From: Gammaproteobacteria bacterium
GTDB lineage: Bacteria > Pseudomonadota > Gammaproteobacteria > Steroidobacterales > Steroidobacteraceae
Reading direction: 5' to 3'
DNA: 52,932 nt
NCBI GenBank assembly: GCA_024642505.1
Contig: JAHEAZ010000012.1
Coordinates: 1-52,932, forward strand
Shown here: piece after piece, positions 8,812 through 17,257 of the stretch
Layout: each line of letters opens with the position of its first letter
How positions within the stretch are numbered: the first letter of the stretch is position 1
Notes under the pieces: generated by a model
Database searches by the model: none
Told to the model about the DNA's origin: nothing
What the model saw: only the letters and a program-made list of their open reading frames with translations
Position numbers and translations under genes: made by a program

Positions 8812-10662
8812 TCACAATGGCCAGACGAATAGCAGCATCGGTATGCCCACCATGACAACCAGTAGTTCCAGCGGCAGTCCAAGCCGCCAGTAGTCGCCGA
8901 AACGGAATCCACCCGGCCCCAGTATCAGCGTGTTGTTCTGGTGGCCGATCGGCGTCAGGAAGGCACAGGACGCACCAATCGCGACCGCCATCAGGAAGGA
9001 GTCGGCATTTGCACCCAGCTGGGCCGCAGTGCTGATCGCGATTGGACACATGACTGCGGCGGTGGCGGCGTTGTTCATGAAGTCCGACAGTGTCATGGCG
9101 ACAAGGAGGACGAGCCCGAGGGCAATCACCGGCTTACCTTGACCGACAAGGCCCAGCAGCGTTTGTGCCAGCAGGTCGGCAGTGCCGGATCGCGTCATGG
9201 CTTCGGCAATGGGAATCAGCGCGCCTAGCAGGATGATCACCGGCCAGTCGATGGACTCGTAGATCCGCCGGATCGGCACGACCCGCAGTACCATCAGGGC
9301 GACTACTCCGGCTGCGAAGGAGATCGAGGCAGGAACCAGCCCAAGGGCGGCGCACGAGATCGCGAGAACCATGATCGCCACGGCGAGGGCGAGTTTTCGT
9401 TTGTCCGGGATCCTGATCGAGCGCTGCGCCAGAGGTACGCAGCCTAGTTCCGAGGCGAAACCGGCTAACCCGTCGGGTGGACCTTGCATCAATAATACAT
9501 CTCCCGCCTTGATCCGGGTCGAGCGCAGACGCTTGATCGTCCGCCTGCCCTGGCGGGAGATGGCGATCAAGTTCAGTCCGTGAACGGTCCGGATCTGTGC
9601 GTCGCTAGCCGAGCGGTCGATCAGCGACGAAGTCGGCATGACGGCGAGTTCCTGCAACACGACCTCGTTTCCGAGTCCGTCGCTCTTGGCCTCTTCCTTC
9701 CCTGCCGGCACTTCCATCTCGCCGGGGTTGGCCGAATCTTCCCGTGACGAGTCGTCCCCTGTCGCGGTCATCGAGACGGACTCTTCCAGCTTCAGTCCGA
9801 GGTGCGACAAGGCGGAGGCCAGTGACTCAGGCTCGGCTTCGATGACCAGGACGTCTCCCGGCCGGACAATTCGCCCGGGATTCGGTGCCGTGACACGTAT
9901 ATCATTTCGTACCAGCCCTATGACCTGCGCATCTGCCTCGTCGAGTTTCGATTCGATCTCGCGCAAGGTCAGCCCAACGGCCTTGCTCTCGTCTGGGACC
10001 CGCGCCTCGGTGAGGTAGGTCCCGGTATCGAACCCTGCAGCCCCCTTCTGTTCCCGCGCGGGCACGAGTCGCCAGCCGACGAGCACGACGAACAGCAGGC
10101 CGGCGCCGGCGACGGCAACGCCCACCGGTGTGAAGTCGAACATGCCGAACGCGCTGACCCCGGACTCTGCCCGAAATGCGGCAACAATCATGTTGGGTGG
10201 AGTCCCGATCAGGGTGGTCATGCCACCCAGGATCGTGCCGAACGAGAGCGGCATCAGAACCTTGCCGGGAGTCAGGTCGTGTTTCATCGCTATCTGGATG
10301 GCAACCGGCATCAGCAACGCCAGGGCACCGACATTGTTGACGAACGCGGACAGCGCGGCGCCCAAACCTGCCAGTGCCGCAATGGCCAGCGTGGCATTGG
10401 CTGTCTTGGGCAGCATTCGGCGGACCAGCGCATCGACGGCGCCCGTCGACTGCAAGCCGTAGCTCAATACCAGGACACAGGCCACGGTGATGACTGCCGG
10501 ATGACCAAAACCGGAGAACGCATCCTGCGCCGGGACCAGCCCGGCCGCCACTGCGGCCAGCAGCGCCGCGAGCGCCACGACATCGTGGCGCCAGCGCCCC
10601 CACACGAACAGAACCATGGCCGCGGAAAGGACCAGTAGAATCGCGGCCTGGTCCGGGGTCAT
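8812..10662 (-). CDS. SLC13/DASS family permease with two TrkA-C domains
   Basis: A 616-residue inner-membrane transporter. An N-terminal set of membrane helices (from about residue 6, including FVNNVGALALLMPVAIQIA and GTPPNMIVAAF) is followed by two cytoplasmic TrkA-C (RCK_C) domains (about residues 200-290 and 335-420), then a second helical half with DFMNNAATAAVMCPIAI and GHQNNTLIL. The duplicated NNxG/NNAA and TPPN/HQNN hairpins are those of the DASS/ion-transporter fold; substrates include sulfate, di- and tricarboxylates. The ATG at 10662 avoids overlap with the carbonic anhydrase stop at 10670. Tight coupling with a carbonic anhydrase hints at an anion such as bicarbonate, but this is speculation. 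Confidence 0.9.
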   Translation of the reverse strand: MTPDQAAILLVLSAAMVLFVWGRWRHDVVALAALLAAVAAGLVPAQDAFSGFGHPAVITVACVLVLSYGLQSTGAVDALVRRMLPKTANATLAIAALAGLGAALSAFVNNVGALALLMPVAIQIAMKHDLTPGKVLMPLSFGTILGGMTTLIGTPPNMIVAAFRAESGVSAFGMFDFTPVGVAVAGAGLLFVVLVGWRLVPAREQKGAAGFDTGTYLTEARVPDESKAVGLTLREIESKLDEADAQVIGLVRNDIRVTAPNPGRIVRPGDVLVIEAEPESLASALSHLGLKLEESVSMTATGDDSSREDSANPGEMEVPAGKEEAKSDGLGNEVVLQELAVMPTSSLIDRSASDAQIRTVHGLNLIAISRQGRRTIKRLRSTRIKAGDVLLMQGPPDGLAGFASELGCVPLAQRSIRIPDKRKLALAVAIMVLAISCAALGLVPASISFAAGVVALMVLRVVPIRRIYESIDWPVIILLGALIPIAEAMTRSGTADLLAQTLLGLVGQGKPVIALGLVLLVAMTLSDFMNNAATAAVMCPIAISTAAQLGANADSFLMAVAIGASCAFLTPIGHQNNTLILGPGGFRFGDYWRLGLPLELLVVMVGIPMLLFVWPL

Positions 10663-10669
10663 GACGGAG

Positions 10670-11272
10670 TCACTCGGGACCATCCCTACTGACATTGAGG
10701 TCATGCAGCAGACCGTCGTTCAACGCGTAGACCCAGCCGTGAATGACCAGTCGTTGTCCTCGTCGCCAGGCGTCGGTGACCGTCGGAAGGCCCGATAGCA
10801 CACGGACCTGCTCAATCACGTTCAGTTCGCACAGCCGGTTCCAGCGATCGGTATCATCTGATAGTTCCGCCAGCTCCAAGGCGTGCATCCGGCTCAGCGA
10901 CCGCAACGGCGTAAGCCAGCCTTCCAGCGGCTGTTGAGCTGCCGGGCCCAGTGCGTTCTGTACGCCTCCGCAGCCATAATGGCCGCAGACGATGACGTGA
11001 GAAATGCCGAGTACGTCAACTGCATACTGCAGTACGGAAAGGCAGTTTGGATCGTCCGGACGGACGATGTTGGCCACGTTGCGGTGGACAAACACTTCCC
11101 CTGGTGCCAGTCCCACAATGGTATTGGCGGGAACCCGGCTGTCGGCGCAGCCGATCCACAGGTACTCGGGTCGCTGGATCGCGCACAGGCGCTCGAAGAA
11201 CTGCGGATCACTCTTTTTCTGCTGGGCAGCCCATTCCCGGTTGTGCGCGAACAGTTGTGGCAGGAATTTCAT
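10670..11272 (-). CDS. can: Beta-class carbonic anhydrase
   Basis: A 200-residue zinc enzyme interconverting CO2 and bicarbonate. The zinc ligands and dyad are C42, D44-x-R46 (CADSRV), H98 and C101 (CGHYGCGG), the same spacing as in Escherichia coli Can. The start MKFLPQLFAHNREWA at 11272 matches the normal N-terminus of the family; an upstream extension would be atypical. The gap to the downstream SLC13 permease is seven bases, so the two are likely translated from one message. Confidence 0.95.
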   Translation of the reverse strand: MKFLPQLFAHNREWAAQQKKSDPQFFERLCAIQRPEYLWIGCADSRVPANTIVGLAPGEVFVHRNVANIVRPDDPNCLSVLQYAVDVLGISHVIVCGHYGCGGVQNALGPAAQQPLEGWLTPLRSLSRMHALELAELSDDTDRWNRLCELNVIEQVRVLSGLPTVTDAWRRGQRLVIHGWVYALNDGLLHDLNVSRDGPE

Positions 11273-11340
11273 GTTGTCAGGAACCAGGTTTCTGATTTTG
11301 GAGTTGAACAGGGTATTGTCCGCCCTGCGAGCCCTGGAGC

Positions 11341-12198
11341 TCAAGCATGTAGATTCTTGCCCGCTTCCCCCAGCATCTCGGCGAAGTTGATGCGAGGCTG
11401 GAAGCCAAGGCGGCGCGCAGCCTCGTCGATCACATAGACCCGGTCTATGGACTGGGGCAACCGCCAGCCTCGCGCCGAAAAAATAGCTTCGATAGCCGGG
11501 AAGTACGAGCGGATGACGCTGGCTGCATCCTTCCACAATGCCGTGCAGTCTTCCAGCTTGAATGGGCTCGAGGCGGAGACATTGAAGACCTCGAATTGGA
11601 CCGACTCAAGGTCGAGAGCCAGTTGATGCGCGCGGGCGACGTCATCCAGATCAACGCTGCGATAGAGCCGGTAGAGCACCATCAGGTAATCTACCTCGGG
11701 AAAGCAGCGCGACATCCTGAGTACAGTGCAAGTCACGGCATTCGACTCGGTCGCGGCCCGACAGAGTGTCTCGGCGGCAAGCTTGGTCTCATCGTAGATG
11801 TCGCGAGGTCGAGGCTCCAGCGACTCGGTCACCCAGACCGCGCGGTCGACCGGTACCAGCGCGTGACCATAGACCGAAGTCGTGCTGGTGTAGATGAACC
11901 GTCGGGCACCCTGGCGTGCGGCTTCCTCGAGCAGAATGCGAGTGCCATCGACGTTTACCGAGCGAAACTCGAGCTCACTGACCAGGCCGACATGGGGCGC
12001 GTGCAAGGAAGCAGTATGAACGACAGCGTCGACACCGCCCATGGCCCGTACTACCGCCGCCTGGTCTTCGACCCGACCCACTACCGTGGTTTCTGGCCCC
12101 GGAACACGATCGAATCCGAGCACTTCGTGCACTGAACCGAGCAGGCGCGCTACGGCTGAACCGACCCTGCCCGAGGAACCGGTGACCAGTATGCGCAC
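11341..12198 (-). CDS. NAD-dependent epimerase/dehydratase family protein
   Basis: A 285-residue extended-SDR protein. The Rossmann loop is TGSSGRVG at residues 6-13, followed by VVHTASLHAP, the catalytic Thr/Ser region YTSTTSVYG and YDETK. This layout is that of UDP-sugar epimerases and related NAD(P)-dependent reductases; the substrate cannot be read from sequence. The start is a GTG at 12198, six bases after the TrpF-like stop. It is followed by carbonic anhydrase after 68 bases, so a separate promoter there is possible. Confidence 0.87.
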   Translation of the reverse strand: MRILVTGSSGRVGSAVARLLGSVHEVLGFDRVPGPETTVVGRVEDQAAVVRAMGGVDAVVHTASLHAPHVGLVSELEFRSVNVDGTRILLEEAARQGARRFIYTSTTSVYGHALVPVDRAVWVTESLEPRPRDIYDETKLAAETLCRAATESNAVTCTVLRMSRCFPEVDYLMVLYRLYRSVDLDDVARAHQLALDLESVQFEVFNVSASSPFKLEDCTALWKDAASVIRSYFPAIEAIFSARGWRLPQSIDRVYVIDEAARRLGFQPRINFAEMLGEAGKNLHA

Positions 12199-12204
12199 GC
12201 GCAG

Positions 12205-12885
12205 TCAGCCTGTGTCCGTGGCGTCTCGCGCCAGCGCGGCAAAGAAATCGTGCAACTTGGCGCGATCCAGCCGACCGTTGCTGCGAACGCCACTGCACAA
12301 GTCGACCCCAAAAGGCTTAACGGCTGCCACCGCCGAGGCAACGTTGCCCGTGTTCAGGCCGCCCGCCAGGAATACGGGCTTGCCCGCGGTTTCGCGTATC
12401 TTGCGGCTCAGGCTCCAGTCGTGAACACGTCCGGTGCCACCAAGCTCCTTGACCGGGAGCTTCTGGTTGCCGGAATCGAGCAGCAACGCGTCCACGAGCG
12501 GCGCGACGGCGACCGCCTCTTCGACCGACGCGACCCCGGTGACGTGGATCACCTGCACTATCCGGATCCCGGGCAACGCGACGCGCAGCTTCCGAAGTTC
12601 ATCATGTGCGACGTGATCGACCAACTGCAGCGTGCTGGTGGCGCAGCAGCGGTGCTGGGCAATGATGGCTTTCGCCTCCTGGCGGGAAGTCAAAAGGAAC
12701 GTGGCGACCGGCGGCGGCACCAGCGCGGCGATCCTGGCGATTGTTTCCTCCGCTATCACGCCCGGCCCGCTCGGCATGCTCGATACGAGCCCGAGTGCGG
12801 AGGCGCCGGCGGTCACCGCCATTTCGGCTTCCTCCGGGCTGGCGATACAACAGATCTTGACAACAGGCAGGCGGGAATCGCGCAA
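12205..12885 (-). CDS. TrpF-like (phosphoribosylanthranilate isomerase family) protein
   Basis: A 226-residue TIM-barrel protein. It opens with VKICC, where TrpF has VKICG, and keeps the general-base Cys position. It also keeps the Asp region ALLLDS, the GGTGRVHDWSLS motif and the phosphate-binding end FLAGGLNTGNV and GVDLCSGVRS. The usual SPR motif after beta-strand 2 is replaced by SSMPSGPG. The start is taken as a TTG at 12885 with CGGAG eight bases upstream; an alternative GTG at 12945 would overlap the VOC gene and lacks a ribosome site. No tryptophan genes are nearby, so it may act on another phosphoribosyl substrate or be the cell's only TrpF. Confidence 0.75.
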   Translation of the reverse strand: MRDSRLPVVKICCIASPEEAEMAVTAGASALGLVSSMPSGPGVIAEETIARIAALVPPPVATFLLTSRQEAKAIIAQHRCCATSTLQLVDHVAHDELRKLRVALPGIRIVQVIHVTGVASVEEAVAVAPLVDALLLDSGNQKLPVKELGGTGRVHDWSLSRKIRETAGKPVFLAGGLNTGNVASAVAAVKPFGVDLCSGVRSNGRLDRAKLHDFFAALARDATDTG

Positions 12886-12905
12886 GGACAGCTCCGGGTC
12901 GGGCC

Positions 12906-13310
12906 CTACGGTTGCGTCTCGGGATGCCGGCCGATCAGGTCCCACTTGTTGCCGTAGAGGTCAAGGAAGACGACCACCATGCCGTAGGGCTCTTCGCGGG
13001 GAGTTTCCGTGAAGCGCGCGCCTTTGGCTTCAAGCCGCCGGTAGTCCCGCCAGAAGTCGTCGGTTTCCAGGAACAGGAACACCCGCCCGCCGGTCTGGTT
13101 GCCGATGCTGGCCTGCTGTTCTGGCGTGGTCGCCTTTCCCAGCACGATGCCCGCCCCGGCGGACCCGGCAGGTCCCAACCGGACCCACCGCTTGCCAGGC
13201 CCCATGTGGGAGTCTTCATGGACCACGAAGCCCAACGCCGCCGTAAAGAACTCGATGGCGCGGTCATAGTCGTCCACTACCAGCATGACGTTGCAAATTC
13301 GCTGCTTCAT
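12906..13310 (-). CDS. VOC (glyoxalase/bleomycin resistance) family protein
   Basis: A 134-residue vicinal-oxygen-chelate protein with two beta-alpha-beta-beta-beta modules: NVMLVVDDYDRAIEFFTAALGF and a second half ending in VVFLDLYGNKWDLIG. The N-cap VVDDYDRAI and the Leu-Gly-Phe turn are typical. Family members are metal-dependent dioxygenases, lyases or resistance proteins; no reaction can be assigned. It is the first gene of the minus-strand run 13310-7366 and is divergent from the gamma-glutamyltransferase gene across an 85-base gap. Confidence 0.85.
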   Translation of the reverse strand: MKQRICNVMLVVDDYDRAIEFFTAALGFVVHEDSHMGPGKRWVRLGPAGSAGAGIVLGKATTPEQQASIGNQTGGRVFLFLETDDFWRDYRRLEAKGARFTETPREEPYGMVVVFLDLYGNKWDLIGRHPETQP

Positions 13311-13395
13311 GGATGGTTCAGGTCGAGCGGCAAGGTGCTCAGGATACCGCGACGCGGCGCGACATGGCAGGTTGACTCAGGTAGATTGCTCGGCC

Positions 13396-15081
13396 ATGAA
13401 TCAGAGGATCGTCCGGCTGTTCCTGCTTTTCAGCATGCTGTTTGCTGCAGCCTGCCAGCATGCGCCCGGGCCTGCCACACAGCCGCAGACGGTCCCGGCG
13501 GCCATTGCCATCGCTGACGCCTATGGGGCCCAGGTTGCTTCCGCGGTATTGGATGCTGGTGGCACTGCGGTAGACGCTGCCGTGGCGGTCGCTTTTTCGC
13601 TGGCCGTGACCTACCCAGAGGCGGGCAACCTGGGTGGGGGCGGTTTCATGCTGACCTGGATGGACGGTCAGGGTGCGTTCCTCGACTACCGGGAGGTCGC
13701 GCCCGCTGCGGCGACTCGCGACATGTACCTCGATGCGCAAGGCCAGGTCGTCGACAATCTCAGCCTGACCGGCTACAAGGCGGTGGCCGTTCCGGGTACC
13801 GTGGCGGGCATGTCCGAGGCGCACCGGCGCTATGGCCGCCTGCCGTGGAAGGAACTGCTGGCGCCCGCCATCGAGCTGGCCGACCAGGGCTTCGTGGTGC
13901 CGTCGCTGCTTGCAGTGAACTTGCAGGAGGAGCTTCCGCGCCTCGCCGCCATCCCCGGCTTTCTGCACTATTTCGGGGGCCTGCGTAACGGTGAGATCTT
14001 CCGCCAGCCGGAGCTTGCCGCAACGCTCCGGCGCATCCAGGCTGAGGGTGCTGCCGGTTTCTATCAAGGTGAAACCGCATCGCTGATAGTGGACGAGATG
14101 CGCCGGGGCGGTGGCCTGGTCACGGCCGCCGATCTGTCAGGTTACAGGCCCGTGTGGCGGGAGCCGCTGCTGGCATCCTGGCGCGGCTATCAAGTGCTAT
14201 CGGCACCGCCACCGAGCTCGGGCGGCATCGCAGTGCTGCAACTACTCAAGTTGAGGGACCTCCTTGCGGAGGACTTCCGGGGACTTGCGCACAACTCGCC
14301 GCAGTACGTGCACCTGACTGCGGAGATGGAGAAGCGCGTCTACGCGGATCGCGCTGAGTACCTCGGTGATCCGGCCTTCATTGATATCCCGGTGGCGCTG
14401 TTGGTCGCGGACGACTATATCGCGCGCCGCGCGGCCGGCATCGATCGCCGCGCGATCTCGGCACCAGGGTCGGTCCATCCGGGCCTGGAGCCGCACGACA
14501 CCACCCATTTCTCGATCGTCGATCGCTGGGGCAACGCTGTTTCCAACACCTATACGCTCAACACCGGTTTCGGCAGTGGCGTGGTCGTTGGCGGTGCCGG
14601 ATTCCTGCTGAACAACGAGATGGATGACTTCAGTGTCAAGCCCGGACAGCCGAACTATTACGGCGTGGTGGGTTCCGCTGCGAACGAGGTCCAGCCGGGC
14701 AAGCGCATGTTGTCGTCCATGACACCCACCATCCTGCTGGAGGATGGCCGCGTGAAGATGGTGCTCGGCTCCCCGGGCGGGTCTACGATCATCACCTCGG
14801 TCTACCAGACCATAGTCAACGTTCTCGATTTCGGCATGTCAGCAGCCGACGCCGTGGCTGCGACGCGCTTTCATCATCAGTTGCTGCCGGCGGACCTGGT
14901 CACCTTCAGCCCTTCCCGCCCGCTGCCGTCCGGTACGATCCAGGCACTGGCGAAGCGCGGCTACCGCGTCCAGCCGCACGACTGGGAGTTCGGCGACGTG
15001 CAGTTGATCCTGCGCGACGCCGAGGATTGGCAGGCTGCGTCAGATCCGCGGGGACGCGGCGAGGCCCGCGTGCTGCATTGA
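13396..15081 (+). CDS. ggt: Gamma-glutamyltransferase, lipoprotein
   Basis: A 561-residue Ntn-hydrolase precursor that cleaves the gamma-glutamyl bond of glutathione and related compounds in the periplasm. The autoprocessing nucleophile is T369 in HDTTHFSIVD, where the Thr-Thr-His motif gives large and small subunits. Supporting motifs are GNLGGGGFML, APPPSSGG and GSPGGSTIITSV. The N-terminus MNQRIVRLFLLFSMLFAAAC is a signal peptide with a lipobox ending at C20, so the protein is probably membrane-anchored. The ATG at 13396 is chosen for this signal; an upstream extension in frame is unlikely. It is followed 10 bases later by a VOC gene. Confidence 0.93.
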   Translation: MNQRIVRLFLLFSMLFAAACQHAPGPATQPQTVPAAIAIADAYGAQVASAVLDAGGTAVDAAVAVAFSLAVTYPEAGNLGGGGFMLTWMDGQGAFLDYREVAPAAATRDMYLDAQGQVVDNLSLTGYKAVAVPGTVAGMSEAHRRYGRLPWKELLAPAIELADQGFVVPSLLAVNLQEELPRLAAIPGFLHYFGGLRNGEIFRQPELAATLRRIQAEGAAGFYQGETASLIVDEMRRGGGLVTAADLSGYRPVWREPLLASWRGYQVLSAPPPSSGGIAVLQLLKLRDLLAEDFRGLAHNSPQYVHLTAEMEKRVYADRAEYLGDPAFIDIPVALLVADDYIARRAAGIDRRAISAPGSVHPGLEPHDTTHFSIVDRWGNAVSNTYTLNTGFGSGVVVGGAGFLLNNEMDDFSVKPGQPNYYGVVGSAANEVQPGKRMLSSMTPTILLEDGRVKMVLGSPGGSTIITSVYQTIVNVLDFGMSAADAVAATRFHHQLLPADLVTFSPSRPLPSGTIQALAKRGYRVQPHDWEFGDVQLILRDAEDWQAASDPRGRGEARVLH

Positions 15082-15091
15082 GGAGCAGGAC

Positions 15092-15523
15092 ATGATCACG
15101 CCTTTCCACGTGGCCGTGCAGGTGCGCGACATTGCCGAGGCCCGCGACTTCTACGGAAACAAGCTGGGCCTGGCGGAGGGCCGCAGCGCGGAGCACTGGA
15201 TCGACTTCGACATGTTCGGCCATCAGTACGTGGTGCACCTCAATCCGGCGCTCGGTCCCGCGGGGCGGGTTCCACAGATCGCAAATCCGGTAGACGGCCA
15301 TGGCGTGCCCGTTCCCCACTGCGGCGTCGTCATGACCTTCCCCCAGTGGGAGGCGCTTGCCGCGCGCCTGAATAGCGTGGTCGACAGCTTCGTTATCGAA
15401 CCCTACATCCGCTTCAAGGGGCAGCCCGGTGAGCAGGGCACGATGTTCTTCCTCGACCCCTCTGGCAACGCGCTGGAGTTCAAGGCATTCCGCGACATCG
15501 GCCGGGAGTTGTTCGCGAAATAG
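15092..15523 (+). CDS. VOC family protein
   Basis: A 143-residue vicinal-oxygen-chelate protein: FHVAVQVRDIAEARDFYGNK at the N-terminus, with the metal-ligand His near residue 6, and FFLDPSGNALEFKAFRD at the C-terminus, with the Glu ligand. The ATG at 15092 has a strong GAGGAG site. It lies 10 bases after ggt, so it is probably co-transcribed. Function is not known; relatives are annotated only as glyoxalase-like. Confidence 0.87.
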   Translation: MITPFHVAVQVRDIAEARDFYGNKLGLAEGRSAEHWIDFDMFGHQYVVHLNPALGPAGRVPQIANPVDGHGVPVPHCGVVMTFPQWEALAARLNSVVDSFVIEPYIRFKGQPGEQGTMFFLDPSGNALEFKAFRDIGRELFAK

Positions 15524-15534
15524 AGGGCGCGACC

Positions 15535-16443
15535 TCAGGGTTCAGAGCGGGCGGGCGGTGCCCCTGCTGGTGTCACGACGCGAAACCCGATGTGATGGTC
15601 CGAGTATTCGGGTGGATCCTCGAAGTGGCGGTAGGCCGACCGCGCCACGTAGGGATGAGCGCCCCACCAGCCGCCCTTCTCCACCTTTATCTGTCCCGTC
15701 GCGGGTCCGGTAGGATCGCGGTGATCGCCTGACGCGTAATAACCGGGGTCGAGCCAGTCGAGCACCCATTCCATCACATTACCCGCCATGTCGAGCGCCC
15801 CAACCCAGCTCGCGCCAGTCGGAAAGCTGCCGACTGTCGTGGCGCCTGTACTGTCAATCACGTTGGCGCGGGCAGGATCAAATTCGTTTCCCCAGGGATA
15901 GCTCAGCGACGACGGGCCGCGAGCCGCGTACTCCCACTCGGCCTCGGTCGGAAGCCTGCCGCCGCGCCAGCGGGCGTATGCTGCCGCCTCATGCCAGGTG
16001 ACGCACGCCCGTGGCTGGTCGGCGATGGGCTCGACACATTCATCTGGCAAGCGGATTCCGGCAGCCCTCGCTGCAACCAGCCAATGCCAGCCTTGGCTCG
16101 ACCAATTGGATCTGTCGTCGTATCCACCGTCGTCTACAAATGCCTGATAGGCGGCGTTCGTCACCTCGTAGCGATCGATCCAGAATCCTGACGAGATCGT
16201 CACTTCACGCGCCGGCTGTTCGCTGGCAAGTTCGCGCCGCGCCCAGGCGGGCGGTTCGAGTGCAGCAGCATCGGCGGTGCCCATGAGAAACGATCCGGCA
16301 GGCACCCAGACCTGCTCGATCCCGGCGCCATCGGTTCGCGGATGTCCCGGGGTTTCGGTTGCGTCAGCGCCGGCCAGCAGGGCGGTCGCCGCGAGCATCA
16401 AGCCGACGCCACGGTTGACCGCCGTGAATGCTGCTGTGGCCAT
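15535..16443 (-). CDS. Secreted SUMF1/formylglycine-generating-enzyme-like protein
   Basis: A 302-residue protein with a signal peptide (hydrophobic stretch about residues 12-25, ...ALLAGADA) and a full FGE-sulfatase fold: VWVPAGSFLMG, WIDRYEVTNAAYQAFV, GGRLPTEAEWEYAARG, DMAGNVMEW and HHIGFRVV. The C-terminal segment of true formylglycine-generating enzymes has copper-binding Cys residues; here the equivalent reads ARSAYRHFEDPPEY with no Cys, so oxidase activity is unlikely. Such proteins often act as secreted binding modules. Start is an ATG at 16443; a longer N-terminus is possible. It converges on the VOC gene with an 11-base gap. Confidence 0.85.
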   Translation of the reverse strand: MATAAFTAVNRGVGLMLAATALLAGADATETPGHPRTDGAGIEQVWVPAGSFLMGTADAAALEPPAWARRELASEQPAREVTISSGFWIDRYEVTNAAYQAFVDDGGYDDRSNWSSQGWHWLVAARAAGIRLPDECVEPIADQPRACVTWHEAAAYARWRGGRLPTEAEWEYAARGPSSLSYPWGNEFDPARANVIDSTGATTVGSFPTGASWVGALDMAGNVMEWVLDWLDPGYYASGDHRDPTGPATGQIKVEKGGWWGAHPYVARSAYRHFEDPPEYSDHHIGFRVVTPAGAPPARSEP

Positions 16444-16566
16444 CCGGTCGAATTTCCCTAGATCCCTGCGGCCGCATGCCCGCATCCTGCGCCGGCGATC
16501 ACCCGGCACGCCTGCCCTGTCGCATTGCACCTGGCACCAGCCGGGAAGTCCGCCGTCCCTTTGGGA

Positions 16567-17076
16567 TCAGGGGCAAGCTTCGACGCTGGCGGGTACCTTG
16601 CCGACCAGCAGCAGGAAGTTGGTGAACGGGCCCATGTTGCCCATGGCCTCGCCGTACGGGCCGGAGAATTTCAGCCGGCCAAACATCATGGCTTTCATCG
16701 GACCGTACTCGCCTGCTCCCATTTCCTGCCAGCGATCGGTCGAGGCATTCATCACGTAATCGGCACCCTTGTCGAGCTCCGCGGTTTCGACGGCGCCGCC
16801 GTAGACACACTGGGCCTTGCCGTCCTGCAGTGCGATACGCAATTCCACCGTCGGCTTGTCACCGCAGTCGTTGCGGTATACCTGCATGACCTTGAAACCG
16901 CGCGCCTTGTCGTTCTTGATCCAACCGCTTCCCACCAGTTCAGTAGTGAGCACCGGGTCGTCATTCCATGCAGTGCAGGCCTCCACCCCCCAAACGGCGG
17001 ACATCAGCACCGGCTCGTCCGCGGCAGCTGCGCCGATCATGAGCAGCGCCGCACAGGCGACAAAGAGCCTCATCAT
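16567..17076 (-). CDS. Secreted protein with SCP2-like sterol/lipid-binding fold (tentative)
   Basis: A 169-residue protein with a signal peptide (residues 1-20, ending ...MIGAAAA). The C-terminal half (YVMNASTDRWQEMGAG... MKAMMFGRLKFSGPYGEAM... FTNFLLLVGKV) resembles SCP2 sterol-carrier domains, with an aliphatic ligand tunnel. The N-terminal half is unfamiliar and contains four Cys residues. The ATG at 17076 is preferred because GGAG lies six bases upstream; an ATG two codons earlier is too close to it. It is divergent from alkB, and a perfect palindrome lies in the shared control region. This suggests a role in handling hydrophobic substrates, but that is inference. Confidence 0.65.
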   Translation of the reverse strand: MMRLFVACAALLMIGAAAADEPVLMSAVWGVEACTAWNDDPVLTTELVGSGWIKNDKARGFKVMQVYRNDCGDKPTVELRIALQDGKAQCVYGGAVETAELDKGADYVMNASTDRWQEMGAGEYGPMKAMMFGRLKFSGPYGEAMGNMGPFTNFLLLVGKVPASVEACP

Positions 17077-17093
17077 GGGCATCTCCAGTCAAT

Positions 17094-17107
17094 TTAGACA
17101 TGTCTAA
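17094..17107. promoter_or_regulatory. 14-bp palindrome in the SCP2-like/alkB divergent region, candidate operator
   Basis: TTAGACATGTCTAA is a perfect palindrome. It overlaps a -10-like TAATAT on the plus strand and adjoins a -10-like TATATT on the minus strand, so a bound dimer could block transcription both ways. It lies 17 bases upstream of the minus-strand gene and 150 bases upstream of alkB. No regulator gene is adjacent. Confidence 0.55.
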
Positions 17108-17257
17108 TATACACTGTCTGCCAGCCATGGCGGGCCGACTGGCTGCACGGCGGCGGCCCAGCTGGCCGGGCACCCTCTTGTGTTGCAGAATCAGAAGGAC
17201 CGACGCTGTCCGATCAGCCGGGTTACCTTGATACCGGCAGGGTCGAAGGAACGACGG

